NCBI GenBank assembly: GCA_907165275.2
Contig: OU015662.1
Location: forward strand, 9,679,501 to 9,743,500
Length of the DNA: 64,000 nt
Reading direction: 5' to 3'
Origin: Zygaena filipendulae
Taxonomy: Eukaryota > Arthropoda > Insecta > Lepidoptera > Zygaenidae
Shown here: positions 1 to 10,232 of the stretch, piece after piece
Numbering within the stretch: position 1 is the first letter of the stretch
How the letters are laid out: every line of letters begins with the position of its first letter
The notes under the pieces: model-generated
Seen by the model: the letters and a program-made list of their open reading frames with translations, nothing else
What the model was told of the DNA's origin: nothing
Database searches by the model: none
Program-made: the position numbers and the translations under genes

Positions 1-1745
1 TTTTTTTTTGTGAATTTACTGCAAAATTTGGTGTACCTACAATAAAGAGTATTCTATTTTATATTATTTTTTCGAACGTCAAGACCTTGGCGATACCTAA
101 GGACTAACTTAATAATAATATCTCTGAATGTATGTATGTATGTACCTACGCATAAGTAAAAGGCAAATACCTACGCCATTGTCGAGCACTCGGCATAGAC
201 TAGTAATGTTCAATTCGCGTCGTGTTGCCGATTGAATTACAATGGACTTCGGAAAATAGGTACTGTGTGTATAAGTAATATACGAAATGGTGCTCAGTGT
301 ACCTAATGGAAAGATGAGATCAGAATAAAGCTATTAAAATCTTGAAAGCATCGCAACTGCCAACCTACCTACTGACGGGTTATTTATTCACCAAGACGTG
401 ATGATCAGTAAGTGCTGATTATTATCATAAAATCAAAACAATTTATCTGACTTTCGTAGGTAAGCTATATCCATATGCATATAGGTAGGTATTTGTTCAG
501 GTTTTATCTATCAAGTTCAGTGATTTAACTTGGTCGTAATATTAGACGCCTATTATAATCTGTAATAGCATAAACCTGATAATATCGAAAATGCCTCGTC
601 AGGAATAATTTGGTGTCTGGATCCGACACGACAGGCAAAAGAATGAGTTGGCAAAACCTAATCTTGAATGAATCTTGCTGGTAGGGCCATGACTGTGCAT
701 ACGATTGTTATAACTACTGCGATATTGCCTTCCGTTGTACATACACAAGATTTAAGCCTATTGTAGGTCATCTTAACAGATCTAAATCACTTTGATTTGA
801 TCCTAAAGAAATGGTTACAGTCTGGAATGCATTAAATTACGGTCCATTATAACAAGGGAACATAGAAGAAATTGCCATTTCTCAGAGTAATATCTCGTTT
901 TGCTTAGATCGTTGAAGAAGCCTGAAGATCGTGAAATTAGGATGGGTGCAATTTATTTTTATGTTATATGTCAGTTAAGGTACCGCGTGGCGGGGTCGTA
1001 AGTTATTTCAGGGTTACAATACCTAATTTTACGTTGCCGCTTAACACTGGCAAAGAGATGGTCATTTTCATGAAAACATTGAAAATGATTCTCTATTATT
1101 TATCTTTATGTATATGTATCTATTAATAAACTAAAAACTGCTAAACAACCACGAATAGTAAAGCCATTTAGGGAACAAGAACCTCGCCGGAATAAGATAC
1201 CTATTATAATTCTACATGAACAAACTTTGAGGTCTTTGGGAATTTAGTTTGGGAGAGCTAGTGAACAAACATTAGGTACCCACGTACTTGCCTAACTTTG
1301 AAAGGGTCTAAACTTAGAACTTGTTCGTAATATGTACGATGTAAGTATTCCTATTTCCATATAATATTAAGAAATCCCATGGGATTTCTTAATATTTTGA
1401 ATACTACAATAGGTAGGTAATCCGATGAACATTTCTGATTATAAAAATTGGTTATTTAATGCAATTTTAAAATCTGTTCGAATAATTTTTATGTTCAGTA
1501 ACCAACAAGTCATTTCATTTCAACCTATTTCATTTCAACCTATATACCTATTACCTATATTATACCTATATACGAATAACGACGGGTGTGTCAGTGCACG
1601 GAAAAACCTAAAAAGGTTTATGTAGCACTGCCAAGTTGTTACATTGTTTGTAAATTAGTAAATAAATAAATAAATAATAAATAAATTTATAAAATATGAT
1701 CTTAAACATTTCGAAATTGTTGATTCTGTATCAGTTTTTTAATAC
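1..1745. other. gene-free left edge
   Basis: No exon was recognised here. Because the transferrin gene runs on the minus strand and its last visible exon starts at 1746, this stretch should be the next transferrin intron. It holds a short TATG repeat near 131-150 and a perfect palindrome at 1363-1396. A 66-codon open frame at 1425-1625 looks like AT-rich noise. Confidence 0.5.
1363..1396. repeat. perfect 34 bp palindrome, no spacer
   Basis: The first half, AATATTAAGAAATCCCA, is followed directly by its exact reverse complement, centred on CCATGG. There is no loop. The symmetry stops on both sides at 1362 and 1397. Confidence 0.95.
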
Positions 1746-4700
1746 CTTATAACCAACGTTCCTGTTGACCCCAGTGTGGCAAGACTTCAATCCCTTCAGT
1801 TGATCCAAGCTATTGACCGGTAGGTCTTTGTGTATCACAATGACCGCTTCATAGCGAAACTCCGCTGAAAAAAAGCAATACAATTTTTAGAACGAACATA
1901 ATAGGGTATGTTCCTCCAAAATTTTAGTTTTAGTCCGCTTTGTAATTTTTTTTTTTTTTTATTTTTTTTTTATTAAAACCCAATAAGTACAAAATACAAA
2001 ATTCACATATTTCCAGTGCAACAAAAACCAAATTTGGTTTTGGTTGGTTTAATTAAAGACGTTAAGTAGAGACGTCGCGTGACGTCACGCCATGCTACAA
2101 TTTTTATCTAAGTTAGACCCTTAGCAATACAACAAAAAAACCGCATTCAATTTGGTGCAGCAGTTTTTGCGTAGCACGAATACAAACATACAGACAGACA
2201 GACAGATAAAAATTGAAAAAACGGTATTATTGGCTTCTATATCACTCATAGAGTCGCCTAAATTTATTTTTTCTTATTTATCTCCCATGTACAGACATCG
2301 ACCTGTTACATTTTTATTATGATAAGTATTTATATATATTATGTATTACTATTTTGACTCAAGTGTTGTCATGTCGATTATGTTACAAAATAAAACCCGC
2401 AATCATCGACCCGCAAAACACTCTATAGTACGGACCGCCAAGAGGGGATTTGTGGATTAGCTAAAGCGCGTCAGATGAACATAAGGGGGGTACCTTGCAC
2501 CATGTTGAGTACCTCCACCAAATATAGGCCCTCTACACTGGTGGGTGCGTCTAGAATAACCGATCAGATTAGTAAAAAAAAATCGATAACTCGAAATACT
2601 CGAGCGCGTCAGATTAAGATATGGTGGGTTAATTACATAGTGAGAAGTATGTATATGAATAATCTGACCATTTGAACGTGACGTAAAGGAGTTAGAGGAT
2701 CACAAACTTGCAAAAAAAAAACGCAACTTCGACATTCTCGAGCGCAGTTGATTTGTTTTTTATTTTAAAGTAAATAACTCAAGGATAGCGGGAAAAATAT
2801 AATCTGCCGATTTTCATAAGCCGAAGAAACAAAAATCGTCTTCGAATCGAACGAGCAGCTGCAGTGAAACATGTACCTATTCATATCTCTGTCTTTCTTT
2901 CCCTTTTACTTTTTCTCTATCTCTCACTCTCTTGCACCGTCCTCACACTACTTTCCGTCGCCATAACGTCATCACAGTATACCACGGCGCTAAACGTGTC
3001 GAATTATAACTTTTTTTGGTCGGTTAAAATACATATTAAAATAAGTTAAGGTAAGTATTACATCAAACTATAGGTTCACCTTTCACTTTAATGTAATTAT
3101 ATATATTATATAATAAAGCTCATCACAAAACAACGCGTTCATGTTAATGTAAAACGAAATGGCTTGTTTGTGCTTTAAAGTTAGTTTTGTGAATAATATT
3201 TTGTGCGCTTTTACATATTTCATAGAAATATAAAGTGTGTTTTTTGTGAACAAGAAATAGCTCATAAAGTTATTAAACTTACATCAGAAATAAAAAAAAA
3301 TTAAAAATAAATCATATTTTTTGTTTCTAGCAGTCAGATTAATAATATCCCTCAAAATTATTGTCAGATTTTAAGCCAACATAACTTGGACTGCAAGCTG
3401 AACCTTCTGTAAAATAATCTGACACGCTCGAGTATTTCAAAATTGAGATTTTTTTTTGCATTTTCAAAAATTCGCTACTACCTCCAAATCGGCAGATTTT
3501 CGAAGGGGTGCATTTTTAAGGCTCACTTAACATCCCCTTTGAATATCTGACGCGCTCGAGTAAATGTTTTTTTTTTTTTTTTTTCTCCCCTTCCGGATGG
3601 CCACCCCCACCACGCAATTGGGCAGATGAATATATTTTCGATATCAGAGACACCTTGGAGTATGTAAACTACAATATCTGACGCGCTCGAGTATTTCCAT
3701 TTTACTATTTTTTTTTACATTTTTGAAAGCCTGCAGAAGCTAAACCCACCGGTGAATGAAAAAATATCATATAACCTTATTTTGTTTATATCTCCTAATC
3801 TTCAAAACCCAATAGGTCCCAACGACGCTCGAGTGTCTCCCGAATTAGCATCGGTATCTCCCGTACTACTAGAAATACCGGTATGCTATATTAGATTTAA
3901 GACGACACGGATATCGTAACTCGGATATTGGTCTAATCAAATGCATTAATTTTTATTATCAAACTTTCACTTCAAAAGATTGCATAACGCAATCGACGGA
4001 TGGCGCGCGTGAGAAATTACCTTATGTTTTAGATACGAGTATCTGTCTACTTCCTCGGAGCCTACCGCTACCTATTAAAGTAGGTAATATTGACATTTCC
4101 CCGTGACTTCATCCGCATTAATTTCAAGGATTCTCTCAGGAATTCCGGGATAAAAGTATCGTATGTTCATTAAAATCTAGCCAACCTTTTTAGCGTGAAG
4201 GAGTAACAAACCTACACATGCATAACACAAACGTACGTATTTGTACTACTCGTGTGATTATTTTATCTTTATCTATTTTGTCTGTAAAAATTTCGATTTT
4301 ACTTTGTACGATTAACTTAATAGCAACATTCCCAAACGCTTTTAGTGGAAAATATAAAAAAATACATATGATTCTGTACCCATGCTATAAGACATGTCGT
4401 CTATTTTTTTTTTTAGGTGAAACTGCTTTGAGACCAATCTTTGTGGTCGTAGTGAATCAAGGCCCTACTATAAGAGTAGTAGGCCTCCTATATTATTTTG
4501 TATTTATTTTTCAATTTGTTACTATGAGAAAATTGTTTTGTTGTGCCGATATATTATGAAGCAATAGGATTTTGTATAGAAAATTGCTTCTCTGTTTTAC
4601 TTCACCTTATTAAGGATTGTTTATTTTTTCTTTACGTTAGGTAGGTACAAAATTCAAAACAACGAACGAAAAAAAAACATGGTGCTGCTCAAAGGTTATG

Positions 4701-6920
4701 TAACTTTCTTCTACGATTCCATTATTTCTTGTTAGTCTAGTTAAAGAGACAGTCTTTATGTAACTTTCTTGCTACAATGTATATGAAACTTGCTCTTGTA
4801 ATGTTGATAAAACTTGAAATAAAATTAATTTAGAATCTACAGGTGATAATATTAGATTTCCTATTCGTATAATCTTAGATTTGTTATCCAATAAAACATA
4901 CGTATAAAATAGTACCAACTTAATAAATTGAAATTTGTGAATGACTAAACAGTAAACATATTCTGTCTTGTAGACTACGATGGAAACCTAGTAATTTGAG
5001 GTGGTAGTTAAGTGTGATGGTACCTATATTCCACACGTCTATGGGTGGGTAGATAGTGATTCTATTAGTTGAATTGTCGTTTCGGCGGTTGACGACTATA
5101 ATATAATGTGGCTAAGATAGGAAGAGTAGGGAATTCAGTATGACCATGACACGCTGCGTTACGATAACGCATAACATATATATATAAATCCCCTCCGCAG
5201 TAGATCATCTTTGATAAAGGGATCCATGTGAAGAAAAAAAAACAAATTAATCCCCATGTGGATACAAACGGTAGATCTAAGTGGACGAAGGTCAGAAATT
5301 GTTCTCCTCACGTGCCCAAAGAAAAACTAAAAAAAAAAATACATAGACAATGAACTTGTCATAAAACATAATATGCCTCTTTATAATTTGTGATTTATTG
5401 TCGTCTGGAGCGTTTGTGTTACAACCGTGCGCATTATGGGCAAGGAATATTTTTGCTCATTCCTTGAGTAAAGCAGTAGGATGGAATATGTATGTGCCCC
5501 CTATATGTCTTGAATGTCTTATTAGCTAGTCATGGTACTCAAAAAAATTTGCTTCGAACGGCCGCCATTAGTAATCGTGTATGAATAATATAGGATTTTT
5601 TTATGATTATACTTGAATGTAAACATGTCTGCTATGCTAACCTCCCCCCCCAAATCAGCGTTAAAAATTATAGTGTAACGAAACGAACTTCTTAGCTAGC
5701 TAATTCTGTTTTGCATGCTCTAAGGTAAACGGTATATGCTCTATATTTTTATGTACCTAAGTTTATGCATATTAAATTACGAGTATGTTATGCCTGAGAT
5801 ATATATGAGGTATGAGGTTAATTTATCAGTGCTGGGGTAGGGAGCTTATATTAAGGTCTTATGTCTTGATGTTCTATCCTAGTTTGTTGTGCTGGTTTGG
5901 CCTAAAAATTTAACTATTTAGTGTTTACATTTTTTAACAACAAAATATTCATCAGTCATCGTCCGTTCAAATTTCGGCCTTGCATTGCCGGGTCGGTTCG
6001 GCCGGTTATATTGGTCAAAATTTCAATGTAAGTGTATCATAAGTAGATATTATGAGATGGATGTAGAGGCCAAGAGTTACTGGTTTGTTAGCTTAATAAC
6101 TCCCCTATGCAAACGTAACTCCAGAATCTAGCATCGTGTATGTAGAGTAGGGCAGTTTTTACCATCCGGTTCGTCCTTGGTCCTATACTCTTGAAAGACC
6201 ACGAAGTCTTGGTTGGGTATCTTGGATGCCACGTACATGTCTTCGGGATCCACCGGTACTATATCAGCCTGACGTTGCTGCACAAACACTAGGCATTCCA
6301 TTCTGTGCATGAACACCTAATTGTATTAGTCGCATGTGAATGACCTTTACATTTAATTTAAGGCGGAAAAACAACGAAAAGAGGCTTTGAATGACTCTTT
6401 GGTAGGTATATGGTCCGTCTAAGTATGCATCCGAAGGCTTCCAAATACGGCGGTAGATAAAGGCGGGTTGAAGAATTTTGATTTTTTGCTTTACTTGCAC
6501 TCTGTACTTTTAAACTTTACTTGGTACTCACATATTTTATGTGAACAATGTCAATGTTCCTGTTTAATATTTTTATTCGTATTTGTTCTATCTCTAACAG
6601 TAATAGAAGATTCTAGGATCGGTTTAGTAAATCTAGAGTAGGTACCTAACCTTTTACCTCTTTAAAATTTCTACTTAGTTGTTCCCCGCAGTTTCCGATT
6701 TCAAAGCACTCTTCTCTTTTATAATATTAGTATAGAATAGATAATATTATAGATTAGTGTAGATTTATCTAATGAGGTAAACGTAAGGTATCTATAAGAA
6801 TAATGTAAACCACTTGCCTGTCCCTAGCCGGCACACATTCCAGTATGGCCTTGCTTTTTGTCGGCACCTCCAACATGGCCTGACAGGCCTGCAGGTGTTG
6901 CGATGGAACGCATATCTTGT
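1746..6920 (-). CDS. transferrin (insect Tsf1-like), N-lobe exons, partial
   Basis: Three exons of a secreted iron-binding transferrin are read on the minus strand: 6920-6818, 6302-6163 and 1864-1746. Splice phases agree across all joins. The first encodes KICVPSQHL..ECVPARD with the expected cysteines. The second encodes MECLVFV..ADIVPVDPEDMYVASK; the Asp of VDPE aligns with the first iron ligand of the transferrin N-lobe. The third encodes EFRYEAVIVIHKD, whose Tyr aligns with the second ligand, then SCHTGVNRNVGYK, whose Thr and Arg match the carbonate-binding pair. The first intron has a GC donor (CAG|GCAAGT). Reading GC-AG restores the family sequence ARDRMECL, whereas the nearest GT donor would insert residues. 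The exons have no stop or frameshift. The rest of the N-lobe and any C-lobe must lie left of the window. The intron 1865-6162 is inflated by repeats. Family identity is very likely; iron binding is inferred from the conserved ligands. Confidence 0.93.
1900..2275. repeat. degraded repeat fragment
   Basis: The left part (GGGTATGTT, TTTAGTCCG, and CGCGTGACGTCACG near 2076) resembles the MITE family seen at 44966, 56585 and 62046. The right part ends in a repeated CAGACAGACAGA motif preceded by AGTTTTTGCGTAG, as in many lepidopteran short repeats. Boundaries are uncertain. Confidence 0.4.
2426..3868 (+). mobile_element. 1.44 kb non-coding DNA transposon, copy 1
   Basis: The element begins TAGTACGG and ends CCGTACTA (8 bp inverted termini) and is flanked by the 3 bp direct repeat CTA (2423-2425 and 3869-3871). 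A near-identical copy sits at 21821-23284 with a different 3 bp duplication, TAA, so the ends are well fixed. A 3 bp duplication is the habit of PIF/Harbinger and CACTA elements; no transposase is visible, so the class is inferred. Subterminal copies of CTCGAGCGCGTCAGA point inward from both sides. The 66- and 61-codon frames inside are shared by both copies only because the copies are recent. Confidence 0.85.
3872..6162. other. transferrin intron, mostly unassigned
   Basis: This is the remainder of the large transferrin intron. A 113-codon frame at 4218-4559 has no recognisable domain and biased AT-rich composition, so it is left uncalled. The only repeat recognised is the degraded MITE at 5136-5470. 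Confidence 0.5.
5136..5470. repeat. degraded GGGCCCTTATTC-family MITE
   Basis: TTCAGTATGACCATGACACGCTGCGTTA on the left and GCGCATTATGGGCAAGGAAT on the right correspond to the inner ends of the better-preserved copies at 15323, 42835, 45366 and 47119. The outermost termini are lost. Confidence 0.6.
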
Positions 6921-7988
6921 CTAAAAAACAAATTGCGACTTTAAAACAAGGAAAATAAAAACAAAGAACATTCTTGACATAAGTAATAGTAGGTATGTCG
7001 GTATAAATGCTACGTTTACTACAAAATTGATAACCTCTTGCAACAAGTTTTTATCGACGTTGAATTTAACTATTTATAGGTAAACTAGTCTCACTATACA
7101 CAATAAAACACAAGAAATTTCTTTGATAACTAGAAATTGATGTTTATCGTGTTTTTATTCTGTAAATTTTAATATAATTTTTTTTTTATTCGAATTAGTT
7201 CGAATTAGATAGTCAGTAAAAATATTACAAAAAAAAAAACAAACGATTGGAAAAAAAGCATAATTGTTCGAAATTTAAACTGTTATCTTTTTAATTATTA
7301 TCTAGTATTTAATCGAGTTTTTTATTTTAATGGTTGCACTTGTCAGTTGATTGGCCACTTATTATATTCCACAACATATTAATAATACATAACGAAACAA
7401 TATTATCATACATGAAGTTTTGCTGTTCACACCAGACCCGGCTAAGGCTATCAAAAGTATGACATATTTCAAAGTCATGGTCGAAACAGCGTCTACGCGC
7501 GGCAACCGGCGACTACTGGATCTTTAAGAATGACTTCTTTTATATTCATATGCCATCTTTTTTGTTGTTTTACAACTACATATACACAGTGTAACACAGT
7601 GAAAATTGCCTTCAGTGTTAAGTTCTACCAAATATGGATGGCAGGTATTAAAAATATTGAGACGGTGTAGATAGAGTTAATAACTCTAGATATTGTAACA
7701 ATACAAAACATTCAATTCTATAATAATATATGGCAGGCTTTTATGAAACCAAAGTGCATTTCGCTGTGTTTAGCAGTGTTTTTGGAGTAAAGATTGATTA
7801 ATTTCAGTGTTTTTATTCACTGTCTGTGTTTTGTATGATCTGCTAAACTCATTATGTAATCTTAGTGATAAATAAAAAAAAAATCCTTATTCCTGAGTTT
7901 TGGCGTGAGAAGGTAGTATCTAAGTTAGTCCTTGCGACTCCAACGATACTTGACACATTGGACTGGCAGGGACCAATTTTATTATTAA

Positions 7989-8200
7989 CTAGCTGTCCCC
8001 CGCGGTTTCACCTGCGGTAATTTCGGAGTTCCCGTGGGAATTTCGGGATAAAAAGTAAAGTAAAGATAAAAATTTTCAAAATCGGTTCAGTAGATCCAGA
8101 GACTACTCCCTACAACGTAACAAACTCACAAATTCACTAACTCACAATTCCCAAATTCACAAACTTTACCTGCTTACTAATATTATAGTAGATTGGTATA
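7989..8200 (-). mobile_element. Helitron-like short repeat
   Basis: Starts with CTAG after an A and runs into CCCCCGCGGTTTCACC and GGAGTTCCCGTGGGAATTTCGGGATAAAA. In the opposite direction this is a Helitron-type 3' end, with a GC-rich palindromic segment upstream of CTAG|T. It lies in the putative first intron of transferrin. Confidence 0.65.
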
Positions 8201-8277
8201 GATATTTAAAATTAAATCGGATCTAGAAACTTAATAGATCTTTATTGTGCAAACAACTTTTGCGAGAGTCGCTGTAC

Positions 8278-8371
8278 AAGATGCGAGCCTGTTTTGATTG
8301 AATAAATAAAATGCAAAGGCGAACGCAGCTATTTTAAGCAACAGTTTAACCTTTATTTCAGCATAATACAT
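8278..8371 (-). CDS. candidate transferrin first coding exon (signal peptide)
   Basis: Minus-strand ATG at 8371 opens 31 codons with a hydrophobic stretch (KLLLKIAAFAFAFYLF) and ends in phase 1 at a GT donor (GTACAG). Joined to the exon at 6920 it gives LASYKICVPS, and an aromatic residue plus K-x-C-V-P is what the mature N-terminus of insect transferrins looks like. The phase match and hydrophobic core support it. The donor is not a strong consensus and the long charged n-region is unusual, so another upstream exon remains possible. A GCGATTTATCGC motif containing GATA sites lies about 75 bp upstream of the ATG, near 8446-8457. Confidence 0.45.
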
Positions 8372-8670
8372 AATTTGAGCTTAAAGCATGTAGGTATCGG
8401 CAGTCGGCACTGTTTTTAACAAATTTTTTTTTCTTAAATTATTGATCGCGATTTATCGCATTCAATTTTGCCAATGACAATGTTTGAGTAAATATATTAG
8501 TAATTGTAGCGAAACCCCAAAACTTGGTAGAGATACCTGATACTTTTATTAAAGCGAAGTTAGTGAGCATAGGGAAGTTAGTGAGCTTGCGGGCTTTTTG
8601 CAGTTTTAGTCAGATCATAATAATAATATTATTAGAATATTAATGTTCTTTCGTCTATCGTAGGTACCTA

Positions 8671-9815
8671 GGGGAAGGGGGGGCATGACGGGGTCGTGAG
8701 GTAAGACGGGGTACTGCACATATACAAGAAACCAGACGTTTGTGGATAGAAAGCAATAAGGCAATGGGAAGTCTCATTCGACCAACGGTCAGCGCGAGAG
8801 AAATTGTGAGTGGGAGTGCAGGCGTTTTTTGTTTACAAACGAAAAACTGTTTTAACGTTTTGACGATACAATTTTGTGTAAGGTCAAACGTCATCATATT
8901 AAGGTAATTATGATCACCACATTTATGTCTTTTTGATCTTTGTTTACTAGTATTGTTTATTTTGATATGGTATGTTGTTTGTATGAATCCGTTAAACATT
9001 TTATTAGTAATATTTATTTTTGTTCAAATTTACCTTTTGAGGCAAGATGGGGTATTTGGTGTGGGGCATGATAGGGCATTGGGGCAAAATGGGGTTGTGG
9101 GTCTGGGTTCATTTAAATTTCTAAATAAATAATATTGGTTAATTTTCTTTTAGGTTAAATCATGGTACGTACTTACAAGAAAAAAAACAAAAGAGGAGAG
9201 TGGTCGACAGATGCTATTAAAACAGCTATAGTTAAAGTTTTAAGCAAAGAGATTGGATACAAAAAATTACTTCTGCATATAAAGTGGCTCAGACTACTTT
9301 AGAACAATATGTTAAGAAACTGAAGGAAAGTGGTAGAGTTACTATTAGTTTACCTTTTAATCTCGAAAAAAACTACATTTACACCTAAAGAAGAAGACGA
9401 AATAGAAGAATATCTGAAATGTATCGAAAACCATCTTTTTGGACTAATAACTAATGAACTGGAACGTCTAGCATATAAATTGGCAGTTAAAAATGGAAAG
9501 AAAAAAGGTGTGGACAATGAAGATCTGGAGGAAATACACATTTGGTTGTTTTGTGAGAATGATAAGCCTAACCCATCTTGCCCCAATTTCACTACCCCAT
9601 CATACCCCATATTATGGGGCAAGATGGTTTTTCATAATGTTCCTATTAATGATTAATTATTAAAAAATGTGATAAGTTGACATTTCAAAGACTATACCAA
9701 ATCATAGTTAGATTAATGAAATAACGTGCCATAAATTAATAAGAGTAATAAACACAGTGATTATGCTGTATTTTTGTTATTTCCCTTAGCTACCCCATCA
9801 TACCCCCCCTTCCCC
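8671..9815 (+). mobile_element. pogo-like DNA transposon, dead
   Basis: Inverted ends GGGGAAGGGGGGGCATGACG and CCCCCCTTCCCC are bounded by TA on both sides (8669-8670, 9816-9817), as expected for Tc1/mariner-pogo insertions. Further GGGGTA/TACCCC words occur inside each end. It contains the broken transposase remnant at 9162-9656. It lies between the transferrin and RING genes. Confidence 0.85.
9162..9656 (+). pseudogene. pogo/Tigger-type transposase N-terminal remnant
   Basis: ATG at 9162 begins MVRTYKKKNKRGEWSTDAIK, then KEIGYKK. After a frameshift near 9260 the frame continues ITSAYKVAQTTLEQYVKKLK, and after a second near 9370 it continues TFTPKEEDEIEEYLKCIENH. That order (basic start, psq-type helix-turn-helix, then the second DNA-binding domain) is typical of pogo-class transposases. 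The DDE catalytic domain is absent and the frame is disrupted twice, so it cannot be active. Confidence 0.8.
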
Positions 9816-10232
9816 TATGTGTTTAAAAATACATAATATTATTGTTAATTTTTCATAACTTCTAGTTTGTAGTTACCTACAGTTTAAATTTATGGATATA
9901 GTTATTAGTTACAGTGTCAAATGTGTCTATAGTAGGTAAGTACCTACCTATATAGTCAAAGAGAATAATAAAATCACTGAGTTTAGGTACCTATGTACAT
10001 TGTAGTGATGGAATGAATAATGAATAAATTTACGAATCCATAAAAAGATGCTATAGTTTGGATTTGTTCTTTTTTTAAATTAAATTCGAAAATTCTGGCA
10101 GGTATTCCGTACCTATCAAAAAGTACCTAGGTACCTACTAGGTACATAATTAAACTGTACCACTTTAAAATGGCGGCAATTTATTTTGAACAGTAAAAAT
10201 TTCTAAACAATGTTTTTTATTTAGGTGCAAAT

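Noticed and set aside
2475..2675. 66-codon frame shared by both 1.44 kb elements (also 61-codon frames)
   Set aside because: Shared because the copies are recent. No domain, no codon bias, and no wider evidence of protein-level constraint.
4218..4559. 113-codon plus-strand frame in the transferrin intron
   Set aside because: AT-rich, hydrophobic by composition, no recognisable domain, and inside an intron.
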